NCBI GenBank assembly: GCA_030431715.1 | Contig: JAUIIO010000003.1 | Span: 124,001 to 188,000, forward strand | Reading direction: 5' to 3' | DNA: 64,000 nt | Origin: a bacterium | GTDB lineage: Bacteria > Bdellovibrionota_C > UBA2361 > RFPC01 | Shown: one piece after another, positions 32,523 to 40,554 of the stretch | Numbering within the stretch: position 1 is the stretch's first letter | How the letters are laid out: the number at the start of each line of letters is the position of its first letter | Translations under genes and position numbers: made by a program | Notes under the pieces: model-generated | The model's database searches: none | What the model was told of the DNA's origin: nothing | The model's input: the letters and a program-made list of their open reading frames with translations, nothing else

Positions 32523-33848
32523 ATGAAGACGTATATCGTGGTCGGACTCGGCTACGGCGATGAGGGGAAAGGATCGTGGGTTGATCATCTGGTGAGAAAG
32601 CACGGCATTAAGTATGTCGTGCGCTTTAACGGCGGGGCGCAGGCTGCGCACCATGTTATGGCACCTGATGGAAGGCTCCATTCTTTCGCTCAGTTTGGAT
32701 CAGGGACGCTTGTGCCTGGTACTTTTACGTGCCTCTCACGATTTATGCTGGTTGAGCCCGAAGCGCTTCTCTCGGAAGCCGAGGCTCTGGCGAAAAAAAA
32801 CGTATCTGATCCTTTGAGTCAACAGATCGTTAGTGAGAACGCACCTGTCATTACACCCTTTAACAGATTGCTAAATAAGATTTCAGAGGTTGCCCGCGGT
32901 GCATCGCGGCACGGAAGTTGTGGCTACGGAATTGGTGCCACGCAACATGATGTAGAGACGCTCGGTAACGGTGCGCTCTATGTTCGAGATTTACGGTCTC
33001 TATCGGTAAGAAGAAAATTGGCTCTGCTCCATGAGAGAAAGGTTGAGCAGGCCAGAAGGTTCTTGACTGCCGAAAGTGTTCCGTTATTTGAGCAGTTGTG
33101 CGGCGTAAATATCTATTTCTACGCGCAGCTTTACCGCGATTTTTACCGACGACTCCGTGTTGTCTCAGAAGAAGAATTTCGTGCGATTGTGAAGAACAAC
33201 GATACGGTCTTTGAAGGGGCGCAAGGAGTGATGCTTGACCAGTGCTACGGGACGTTCCCGCACTGCACACGGTCAAACACAACGTTCGAGAATGCGAATC
33301 AGCTTCTGGCTGAGGCGCAGTACATCGGATCCGTTGATAGAGTCGGGCTGCTACGAGGTTACGGTACTCGCCACGGGGCGGGGCCATTTGTTACTGAAGA
33401 TGCGAACCTTTCGGTCCCGGCCTGCCACAACCGTACGAATACGTGGCAGGGGGATTTCAGGCACGGATGGTTTGATGCTGTTGCGGCGCGTTATGCGCTT
33501 GAGGTCACTGGTGGTGTCGATACGCTCGCTATCACCAACCTCGATCGGATGCGCGACCTGCAAGAGATCAAAGTTGGGGTTGCTTATGAGAATGCTGATG
33601 AGCGGTACTTTAGTGCTGATCGGATGCGCGTTCTTGACTGTGACTATCCAACGCTGGCTGATCGGACAGCTAAGATGGAGGAGATTGTGCCACGGTACAT
33701 GACTACTCCAGGCTTTAAAGACGAAGGAGGTATGCAGCTGTATCTTGATACGCTGGGGGAGCTTCTTGGGTCTACGATTGATGCCTTTTCGTCCACTGTT
33801 GGTCACAAGAAAGGTTATCGGGCGGCTTCGGTTGCCTCGATGGTTTGA
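32523..33848 (+). CDS. Divergent adenylosuccinate synthetase (PurA) paralogue
   Basis: The protein has 441 residues from the ATG at 32523 with GGAG upstream. The PurA fold is clear: YGDEGKG (Asp13, Lys16), RFNGGAQAAHHVM with the catalytic His near residue 43, GYGIGATQHDVETLG, FEGAQGVMLDQCYGTFP, GYGTRHGAGPF and HGWFDAVAARYAL. Differences from housekeeping PurA include the aspartate-binding loop (TWQGDFRHGW), TNLD instead of TKLD at the GTP base site, and STVGHKK in place of the C-terminal STGPDR. The family joins IMP and aspartate using GTP. Here a changed substrate is likely. Its place after a pseudokinase and VWA gene is not that of a purine-pathway gene. Confidence 0.85.
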   Translation: MKTYIVVGLGYGDEGKGSWVDHLVRKHGIKYVVRFNGGAQAAHHVMAPDGRLHSFAQFGSGTLVPGTFTCLSRFMLVEPEALLSEAEALAKKNVSDPLSQQIVSENAPVITPFNRLLNKISEVARGASRHGSCGYGIGATQHDVETLGNGALYVRDLRSLSVRRKLALLHERKVEQARRFLTAESVPLFEQLCGVNIYFYAQLYRDFYRRLRVVSEEEFRAIVKNNDTVFEGAQGVMLDQCYGTFPHCTRSNTTFENANQLLAEAQYIGSVDRVGLLRGYGTRHGAGPFVTEDANLSVPACHNRTNTWQGDFRHGWFDAVAARYALEVTGGVDTLAITNLDRMRDLQEIKVGVAYENADERYFSADRMRVLDCDYPTLADRTAKMEEIVPRYMTTPGFKDEGGMQLYLDTLGELLGSTIDAFSSTVGHKKGYRAASVASMV

Positions 33849-33863
33849 CTCTCGATTACCACC

Positions 33864-33899
33864 AAGGTCCACATTGTGCGCAGTGTGGGCCTTTTTTTT
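33864..33899 (+). terminator. Strong intrinsic terminator of the GC-rich operon
   Basis: AAGGTCCACATTG at 33864-33876 pairs over 13 bp (with G-U pairs) with CAGTGTGGGCCTT around TGCG, followed by a run of T. It closes the operon 15 bp after the last stop codon. Confidence 0.9.
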
Positions 33900-33935
33900 G
33901 TGTGGTGGTGCCGGCGGCCTCAGGGGGGTGAGGCT

Positions 33936-33987
33936 GGGAGATTGCTTCGTCGTTCGGCATGAATGCCTCAGCTCCTCGCAATGACGG
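33936..33987. repeat. REP family copy 1
   Basis: About 50 bp reading GGGAGATTGCTTCGTCGTTC, a short GGCATGAATGCC hairpin, then CAGCTCCTCGCAATGACGG. The family is widespread between genes in many bacteria and occurs eleven times here. Confidence 0.9.
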
Positions 33988-34059
33988 GGTGAGGCAGGGG
34001 GAGTGATGTGGTGGTGCTGGCGGCCTCTTGGGGTTGTGCTGAGGCGGAGATTGATTGGG

Positions 34060-34137
34060 ATTAACCGCCAAAAACGCGGAAGACGCAAAAATTTAGGCGT
34101 AGAGTTTTGGCGATCTTTGGCGGTTTTGGCGGTTAAT
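34060..34137. repeat. Inverted repeat ATTAACCGCCAAAA element
   Basis: ATTAACCGCCAAAA at 34060-34073 is perfectly inverted at 34124-34137. The inner sequence holds further GGCG words. A related ACCGCAAAAACCGC motif occurs at about 61696. It lies between REP copies 1 and 2. Confidence 0.8.
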
Positions 34138-34156
34138 ACTGTTGGTGGTTGGGCTT

Positions 34157-34207
34157 GGAGATTGCTTCGTCACTCGGCATGTATGCCTCGGCTCCTCGCA
34201 ATGACGG
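34157..34207. repeat. REP family copy 2
   Basis: Same orientation as copy 1, reading GGAGATTGCTTCGTCACTCG, GGCATGTATGCC, then CTCCTCGCAATGACGG. Confidence 0.9.
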
Positions 34208-34237
34208 GGGGAGGCCGGGGGAGTGGTGTGGTGAGGC

Positions 34238-34288
34238 TGGGAGATTGCTTTGTCGTTCGGGCTGTGACCTCAGCTTCTCGCAATGACG
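34238..34288. repeat. REP family copy 3
   Basis: Same orientation as copies 1 and 2, with GGGAGATTGCTTTGTCGTTC, a short GCTGTGAC middle and CAGCTTCTCGCAATGACGG. It ends about 50 bp before the GCATG array. Confidence 0.9.
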
Positions 34289-34335
34289 GGGGGAGGTAGG
34301 GGGCGTGATGTGGTGGGGCTGTGTGATAGGGAGAA

Positions 34336-34377
34336 GCATGAAAATCGCATGGATAATGCTTGCATGACGCACGCATG
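34336..34377 (+). promoter_or_regulatory. Candidate operator with four phased GCATG words (site 2)
   Basis: GCATG occurs at 34336, 34347, 34362 and 34373, giving two pairs with exactly 11 bp between starts. The second pair together with GATAATGCTT matches site 1 at 28248-28273 in 22 of 26 positions. It lies directly at the start of the NAD kinase-like gene. Confidence 0.55.
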
Positions 34378-35409
34378 TTTGGTATGTATTTGGGTATGGA
34401 TGTTCAGAGGGTACTTTTTGATAGTTCGTTAACGGTGGCTGAGCCTTTGGTTGTGGATGAACGGCGGGAGGTGCAGCGGGAGATTTTGCCGGGGGAATTT
34501 TCTCGGATTGAGCTTGAAGATATATTAGTGCTGCCGAAGCAGAGTAAGGTTGAGTGGGATCTTAAGAAACGGGGCGTGAGCCTTGAGACGCTTTTTGAGC
34601 AGTATGATGAGGAAGGGGTGGACCGGGATGAGGTTTGGAATGCTCATATTGAGCACAATAAATCACTTGAGGTTCTTATTGATGAGATTGGGCCTTCTCA
34701 GGTGCTTCTACGTGAGCTCTATACGCCAGAGTTGCTTAAAGAGCGAATTGATCGAGCAAGGGTCGTACTTGTTGCCGGGGGCGATGATCATCTGAAATAT
34801 GTTTCTCATTTTATTAAAGACACCTTTGTAGTTCCTGTAAATACCGATCCAGAGCGAAGTACTGGGGCTCTGATGACACAATCTGTTAAAGGACTTGGGC
34901 ATACGCTTCAGGCTCTTAGAGAGGGTAAGTTTCTTGTAGAGGAGTGGCAGCGGATTGATACGGAGCTTAATGGCAAAAAACTTCCGCCGTGTCTTTCAGA
35001 GATTTACATTGGAGAAGAAAAATCAAAGATGGGCTCCCGAGTAAAGGTAAAGTACTGGGGACGAGAGGCTACGATGAAGGGGTCAGGTGTATTAATCGCA
35101 ACTGGTGCGGGATCTACTGGATGGTTTAAGTCAGCTTCAAGATATCTGTTTAGTGACCCGCAGCTCTGGGCAAGGACGTCGCCGCATCTTGAATTTGTAC
35201 AGCGTGAGCCTTACGGAGAAATTACCACTGCTTCTCTGCTTCACGGCAGTATTGAACAAGGGCAGGCACTTGAAATTGTCTCAACTCTAAACCACGGAGG
35301 GGAACTCTCTATTGATTCGCTCTCTGATCACGCATTCCCAAGAGGATCGGTAGCGGTGCTTAGAGTTTCCGATCAGCCGCTTAATGTGCTCAAAATGATG
35401 GATGAGTAG
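34375..35409 (+). CDS. NAD kinase-family protein (NADK2-like)
   Basis: About 344 residues from the ATG at 34375; ATGs at 34384 and 34396 or a TTG at 34360 are also possible and none has a good ribosome site. Family motifs are present: LVAGGDDHLKYV near residue 135 where GGDGT is usual, VNTDPERSTGAL (as in mitochondrial NADK2, NTDPERSEG), and LIATGAGSTGWFKSA matching the TGSTGxxxS loop. NAD kinases make NADP from NAD and ATP. The change of GGDGT to GGDDH touches the ATP/NAD site, so substrate or activity may be altered. A motif shared with the operon at 28441 suggests common control. Confidence 0.75.
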   Translation: MFGMYLGMDVQRVLFDSSLTVAEPLVVDERREVQREILPGEFSRIELEDILVLPKQSKVEWDLKKRGVSLETLFEQYDEEGVDRDEVWNAHIEHNKSLEVLIDEIGPSQVLLRELYTPELLKERIDRARVVLVAGGDDHLKYVSHFIKDTFVVPVNTDPERSTGALMTQSVKGLGHTLQALREGKFLVEEWQRIDTELNGKKLPPCLSEIYIGEEKSKMGSRVKVKYWGREATMKGSGVLIATGAGSTGWFKSASRYLFSDPQLWARTSPHLEFVQREPYGEITTASLLHGSIEQGQALEIVSTLNHGGELSIDSLSDHAFPRGSVAVLRVSDQPLNVLKMMDE

Positions 35410-35523
35410 TAGGGGATCATTCTACCTCTCTAAATGCTTCATTTTTCTAGGTGGAGTGAAACGCTTGAACACTATAGTATGGTCGCTGAGTAGAGTTTAG
35501 ATAATCTAGGAAAATATCGTCCC

Positions 35524-36579
35524 TTGAAGACATCAGATCTTAAATCCGCCATTGATACTATCCTGTCAAAGAGCGTCTTTGTGCGTGTGCTTGTAGACCT
35601 TTGTAAAGCAAAGGGGGTGGGGGTGTATCTTGTTGGGGGAGCTGTACGCGACCTCTTGCTTGATTTTGAAGCTGAAATTAATGACCTTGATATCTTTATT
35701 GAGCAGGAGCCACAGCAGGTACAGGTATTACTTGAAGAAGCAAAGAAGACGGTAGGAGATCTGCATCCAGATGAAAAGCATCCTTATCGTTACGACATTC
35801 TTCACGGGGCAAATGTTGGAGAGAGGCTTAAACGATTTGATATTACAGTAAATGCGGTTGCTTGGGATTTGCACAATCAGGTTATTGTCGATCCATTGGA
35901 GAAGGCGCTAGGTGACATTGAGAGAAGAGTTATTCGCCCTGTTAATTTGCTGCTTTATCTTACAGATTTTAAGGGCCAGCTCCGGTCAATTCGGTTTGCG
36001 CTTAGTAGAAATCTTACAATTGATGATGAGCTGCTTGGTGCTATGGCTAAAAACAGCGCTCTATATGGGCTCTCAGATCCCGTTCATCGTTCGAAGTGTT
36101 TTGCCGAAATGCTTAGGATGTTTACGCTTGGGAGAAGTGAGGAGGCTCTAATGTTTTTGCATAAGACTGGCTTCTTGGTGCAGATTCTTCCGGAAGCCGC
36201 TCCTGGTCTAGCTAGTGATCCAGACGCGTTTATTTCTCAGATAGTAGCTGACCGAAAAGAGAAAGAGGCTGGACTTTCTGCTAGTGAGATGGAGAACTAT
36301 CAGCTTAAAAAACAGATGGTATTTCCTGCCGATTTGCAGAGTGATGATCTGACGTATCATCTTGTCGTAAGCGCGCAAGCGCTTGAGTGTTTTAAAACTC
36401 TCTATGCGCACTCACTCTCTGCGCTCTTAGATTTAAATAAGAACGCGCTCTCTGCTCATGTGTTTTCTGATCAGGTGCTGGAGCAGATTCGTAAGAATGC
36501 TATTCAAAATGTATTAACGCGACTTAAAGTATGGCCTGCGCTACAAGGTGTTGTTGCGTTAGCTCTGCAATCTGAATAA
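35524..36579 (+). CDS. CCA-adding / poly(A) polymerase family nucleotidyltransferase
   Basis: The protein has 351 residues from a TTG at 35524. Class II nucleotidyltransferase motifs: VYLVGGAVRDLLL, NDLDIFI (metal-binding DxD), RFDITVNAVAWD, and the neck LRSIRFALSRNLTIDDELL. Family members add CCA to tRNA 3' ends or poly(A) to RNA. The chain is shorter than full bacterial CCA enzymes (about 400 residues or more) and the C-terminal half after residue 230 is divergent, so the exact role is open. It may be the cell's CCA enzyme or a split A/CC-adding type. Confidence 0.8.
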   Translation: MKTSDLKSAIDTILSKSVFVRVLVDLCKAKGVGVYLVGGAVRDLLLDFEAEINDLDIFIEQEPQQVQVLLEEAKKTVGDLHPDEKHPYRYDILHGANVGERLKRFDITVNAVAWDLHNQVIVDPLEKALGDIERRVIRPVNLLLYLTDFKGQLRSIRFALSRNLTIDDELLGAMAKNSALYGLSDPVHRSKCFAEMLRMFTLGRSEEALMFLHKTGFLVQILPEAAPGLASDPDAFISQIVADRKEKEAGLSASEMENYQLKKQMVFPADLQSDDLTYHLVVSAQALECFKTLYAHSLSALLDLNKNALSAHVFSDQVLEQIRKNAIQNVLTRLKVWPALQGVVALALQSE

Positions 36580-36582
36580 AAG

Positions 36583-38442
36583 CTAGGTCTGTAGTAGCCT
36601 TAGCGCTAGCGCTGGTTGCTGGTTTGCTTGCGAAAGTACGGCTGCTGCTGATTGCTGAAGAATCTGTAGCCTTGTGAGGTTGGCAGACTCAAAGGCTATG
36701 TCGGAATCTCGAATACGTGACTGCGCAGCGGCGTAGTTTTCGCTGCTAACTTGTAAGGTATTTATTGCTGAACCAAGTCGTGCCTGATAGGCACCTATTA
36801 CGCCGCGTTGCTCTGCTAGAGATTGGAGTTTGTCCGAGAGCGGAGCGAGTGCCTGCATTGCGTCGGCTTGTGTTTTAAGTGAGAAGTCCAGTAATGGGGC
36901 AATTCCTTCTCTTGTTGAGCCAAGTAGTACGTTAACTCCTGAAGTTCTACCTACGGCAAGATCAACTACTCCATCGCTGTTAAAATCACCTGTCGTTGCA
37001 CGAAAGTTCCCTGTGCCTATGCTTGGAATAGTAGATGAAAGTTCTAGTGTGCCATCTCCTGCTCCGAGAAGTATGGATCCACCTGGTGTTGCACTCGAGC
37101 TCGTAAACACATCAAGGAAGCCGTCTCCGTTAAAGTCAGCTATATCAATAGAATTTTGAATATCACCTGTTGAATAAAACTGATTACCCTGAAAGGAGCC
37201 ATCACCGTTCCCCAGTAAGACGCTCACTCCGTTCTGGGAATTATGAGCAATGACCATGTCAAGGTTGCCATCATCATTGAGATCTCCAAGTTTAATCTCC
37301 TGAGCACCACCAGGCACAGCATAGCTACCTGCACTTTGAAATGTACCATCTCCAACACTAATAAGTACTTCGGCTGCGTAGTCGTTATAACTTGAGATCA
37401 CGACATCAGCCATGCCGTCTCCGTTGACATCTCCAGTCTGTATATCGAATGAATATGCAGTTGTTGGATTTGATATTCCAGATGCAGTAAATGTACCGTC
37501 GCCAGAATTTAGAGCGACATACAGTGCAACGCTATCTTGAAAGACAAGATCGATATCCCCATCTCCATCCAAATCGGCTACATCGACCCCATCAGTTACT
37601 ACTGGGATGCTGCTGATGGTAGCTGTATGCGTGAAAGTTCCGTTACCATTGCCAGTAAAGACATAGGCGTTATCAGTCAAGTTATTCACATTGGTCGCCA
37701 GATCTAAGATTCCATCATTATTAAAATCAGCGACTGATAGAGTGTTAATTGTTGCTGAAACTACAACTGAATTCGCTGCGGCAAAGGTGCCATCCCCATT
37801 TCCGATATGAATAGAGACGCTATTTGCGAGCGATTGTACGGTCGCAAGGTCGATAATACCATCACCATTAAAATCACCAGTTTCAATAGCGTACGTATTG
37901 TTGGTCGTAGAAAACGAAGTGGGGGGTTCAAATGTTCCGTCGCCCATCACGCCGCCGAGTGATGATTGAATAAGACCATCGGTGCCGTAGCCGCCTTGGA
38001 GTGAGATCCCAGAGGAAAGTGTGCCATCAAAGAGATTGAGATCGTTAAATTCTGAGGTTCGTGAAACTCTAAAAAACTCCTTTCGTAAGGCTTGCGCCTC
38101 TTCATCAAGTGATGCTCGTTGCACATGCGATAAGGGGCCATTGGCAGATTGTTCTGCAAGTTCTTGTATTCGAATTACTATATTTGAGAGTTCTGATACT
38201 GTGGAATCAGCTATGTTTAGTAGTGAGAGGCCGTCGTTAAAGTTCCTGATACCTTGCGTAAATACTCTTCGATCAGCTCCGAGCGAATCCGATATGGCAA
38301 GACCTGCGGCATCGTCTGATGCACGGTTTATACGCTGGCCGGAACTTAACCGTTCAAAAACGGTGCTAAGCCTTGAGTCAGCACCTGAAAGCTGACGCTG
38401 CGCGCGCAAGGACGCTATATTACTACCAAGGGTAATAGGCAC
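36583..38442 (-). CDS. fliC: Flagellin with a seven-repeat FG-GAP/VCBS insertion
   Basis: The protein has 619 residues. The start is the GTG at 38442, giving MPITLGSNIASLRAQRQL, the standard flagellin N-terminus, with GGAG upstream. Residues 1-160 are the D0/D1 part (LSSGQRINRASDDAAGLAIS) and the last 110 the matching C-terminal helix region (TLQVSSENYAAAQSRIRDSD, ending ALRLLQT). Between them seven repeats of about 40-48 residues each have a D-x-N/D-x-DG-x-x-D calcium loop and a GDGTF turn (for example DFNGDGIIDLA, DLDGDGDIDLV, DFNSDGVVDLA). Seven such repeats normally close one integrin-type beta-propeller. The filament surface would therefore be covered with propellers, a possible adhesin or glycan binder. 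Confidence 0.93.
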   Translation of the reverse strand: MPITLGSNIASLRAQRQLSGADSRLSTVFERLSSGQRINRASDDAAGLAISDSLGADRRVFTQGIRNFNDGLSLLNIADSTVSELSNIVIRIQELAEQSANGPLSHVQRASLDEEAQALRKEFFRVSRTSEFNDLNLFDGTLSSGISLQGGYGTDGLIQSSLGGVMGDGTFEPPTSFSTTNNTYAIETGDFNGDGIIDLATVQSLANSVSIHIGNGDGTFAAANSVVVSATINTLSVADFNNDGILDLATNVNNLTDNAYVFTGNGNGTFTHTATISSIPVVTDGVDVADLDGDGDIDLVFQDSVALYVALNSGDGTFTASGISNPTTAYSFDIQTGDVNGDGMADVVISSYNDYAAEVLISVGDGTFQSAGSYAVPGGAQEIKLGDLNDDGNLDMVIAHNSQNGVSVLLGNGDGSFQGNQFYSTGDIQNSIDIADFNGDGFLDVFTSSSATPGGSILLGAGDGTLELSSTIPSIGTGNFRATTGDFNSDGVVDLAVGRTSGVNVLLGSTREGIAPLLDFSLKTQADAMQALAPLSDKLQSLAEQRGVIGAYQARLGSAINTLQVSSENYAAAQSRIRDSDIAFESANLTRLQILQQSAAAVLSQANQQPALALRLLQT

Positions 38443-38715
38443 TACAAAACTCCATCCGCATACGTATTTATGCGGTACTGCACCTATAAGTATCGGATTT
38501 CTCAAGGGAAAACTTAAATTGTTCTGAGCCTGTCGAGGTAGGGGGTTGAGACCCTAAGCGCCTGTTATCATTGGCGATATTGTTGATTCCCCTTAAGGTT
38601 CACGAACTAAGGATGATGTCCATGCGAGTTTGTGAGGTCTTTTACGTCAGCCACTACACACAGTATTTGACCGGTGAGCCATAACAACTACAGGTTTTAA
38701 AAAGTTGTAAAAGTT

Positions 38716-40554
38716 ATGTCGGTTGTGATCAATAAAACTCCTGCGGTTGCGCGGGGAGCAGATCTTAAAGATTATGCGTTACCGGATCGTGAAGTCATTC
38801 GGGACACGTTAGCAAGTCGTATAGTGGTTGAGGCCTCAACCTATGACACCAAAGATGCAAATTTACGTGATGATGCCTATGCTATCACTACCACTGAGAC
38901 AGGGTACGATCTTGATGTATGTATTGCAGATGTTGATGACGCTATCTCTAAAGGATTCCATGCGAAAGAAGCAAATCTTTTGCGAGGGAAGGTAAAGCCT
39001 ACTATTACCTTTCGCTTTAAGCTTAGTCCTGAATTTGAAGTTGAAAGAATTGAATATCACTTAAGTGAAACAAGAGTCTTAAGAAATTTCAGCTTTGAAC
39101 AGGCGGATGAGTTGATTCATAGTAGTGGTCCTCATACAAGGCAGGTAAAGCTCCTAAGGGAGGCTGCTCGCGCTCTTAGTGAGTACTACGGCTCACATGA
39201 TGAGATAGAAAGTTTGACCGGTATATCTCGTGAGGGAGCGCGAAGAGCGGAGCCCATTAACAATATGGACGATGTTACGAGAGTCCTTATGGAATCTGTA
39301 TCACGTGCTGCAGCGGATCTTGTACGTAAATTTCCGTGCACTGCTATTTACCGTACCTCTGTTCCGCGTTATGTGCCTACAACGAAAGATCTAAAGAGAC
39401 TTATAAGTGGAGAAGCAAAGTTTGATAGAGACGTAGATCTTAGCCACCCACAGGGTCTTAAAAATTACTTTAGCACAGCACCAATTGATGGTTACGGAGG
39501 GCACGCCTACTTACGAGTTACCTCTCCTATGATTCAGTCTATGGATCTTATTAATCTGAGTATTTTAAAAGCTGTGATAAGTGGTGATAAGATTCCAAAT
39601 TACGGCGAGGATGCTCACAAGATTGCCAGCATGCAAAATGACCCTTCCAGTACTAGAGACGAAAAATATCATCTTAACAGGGTGATAAATGAGCATCTTA
39701 TAACACAGGCGATGTTTCGAAGGGTTCTAAGTGGAGGTTCCCTTACGTTAAACCAGACCCATGATCTCTTTATAAAGAGAATACCAGCTCTTCCTCAAAA
39801 AGGTCTTTATCTAGATCACACGCTAAAAGCTCTGACATTAAAACCAGAAACAGTAACCGACCTGCTACATGGCCTTATGTCAAAAGGTGTAATTGTAGGT
39901 CATCATACGGAGAAGGACCGTGCCGCGGGGACTACCACCTTTACGATGGATATGGCAAAAAATGAGCAGATCCGCACCGAGGTGATGTGGAAAGACGGCG
40001 CCGGTATGCACCTTTCAGAACGGGTTGCAAAGGCAGGAGCGATTCTAAAGTACATTGCCCCGAAGTTAAGCTCTGGAGATATTGCAGATATGGGCGCCTC
40101 TATTTTGGCGTATGAAGATGTTACATTTCGGTATGCGGTAAGACACACGCGAGCTGTCGAAAAAACGGAGACGACAGAACCTAGTCTAAGTGATGATGTA
40201 TCCCGGCTAGCAGAGATGTTTGAGGATGAAGGGGCAGAAGCTGAAGTATTTGATGGTGGGATTAAAGAGCTTTTGTCATCTCCCGATAAGGCTTTCTGGT
40301 TGATCACGAGATGGATAGAAGATGGGAAAATTGAGCGAGGTTCAAATAAGATTCAGCGCAAAGAAATGGATTCTATGATCTCCCTTAAGACAAAGGACGG
40401 GGAAAGTTATAATTCCTTTGCTTTGCGGATGAAAGACCGACCAACAAAAGAGCTCGCACATAGAGCCCGAGCAGAGGCGCTAGTTAGCTTAATCACTGGG
40501 TTTAGTGATAGAGACGATCTTAGAGCTTACCTTCAATCAATCGAGTCAAACTAA
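38716..40554 (+). CDS. Divergent RNB-family (RNase II/R-like) protein
   Basis: The protein has 612 residues. The RNB catalytic region is recognisable: STYDTKDANLRDDAYAI corresponds to the IDSASTEDMDDA motif of RNase II, keeping three of four Asp and having Leu in place of one; VCIADVDDAI follows. The TSPIRRYPD helix is TSPMIQSMD, without the two Arg. No N-terminal cold-shock domains or S1 domain are visible. The C-terminal 200 residues are unrelated. RNB enzymes degrade RNA 3' to 5'. Loss of some conserved residues suggests altered or weak nuclease activity. Confidence 0.65.
   Translation: MSVVINKTPAVARGADLKDYALPDREVIRDTLASRIVVEASTYDTKDANLRDDAYAITTTETGYDLDVCIADVDDAISKGFHAKEANLLRGKVKPTITFRFKLSPEFEVERIEYHLSETRVLRNFSFEQADELIHSSGPHTRQVKLLREAARALSEYYGSHDEIESLTGISREGARRAEPINNMDDVTRVLMESVSRAAADLVRKFPCTAIYRTSVPRYVPTTKDLKRLISGEAKFDRDVDLSHPQGLKNYFSTAPIDGYGGHAYLRVTSPMIQSMDLINLSILKAVISGDKIPNYGEDAHKIASMQNDPSSTRDEKYHLNRVINEHLITQAMFRRVLSGGSLTLNQTHDLFIKRIPALPQKGLYLDHTLKALTLKPETVTDLLHGLMSKGVIVGHHTEKDRAAGTTTFTMDMAKNEQIRTEVMWKDGAGMHLSERVAKAGAILKYIAPKLSSGDIADMGASILAYEDVTFRYAVRHTRAVEKTETTEPSLSDDVSRLAEMFEDEGAEAEVFDGGIKELLSSPDKAFWLITRWIEDGKIERGSNKIQRKEMDSMISLKTKDGESYNSFALRMKDRPTKELAHRARAEALVSLITGFSDRDDLRAYLQSIESN

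Noticed and set aside
30947..32524. A 525-codon minus-strand open frame opposite the VWA gene
   Set aside because: Low-quality Arg/Leu/His-rich sequence, no ribosome site, and the plus strand encodes clear VWA and DUF2135-like motifs.
32523..33848. PurA-like gene considered as phage-type PurZ for 2-aminoadenine synthesis
   Set aside because: The Asp of GDEGKG is kept, whereas PurZ is known for Ser there, and no DNA polymerase or dATP hydrolase partner is nearby.
33351..34088. A 245-codon minus-strand frame covering the end of the PurA-like gene and the repeats after it
   Set aside because: It runs through the terminator and REP copies and opposes a well-supported gene.
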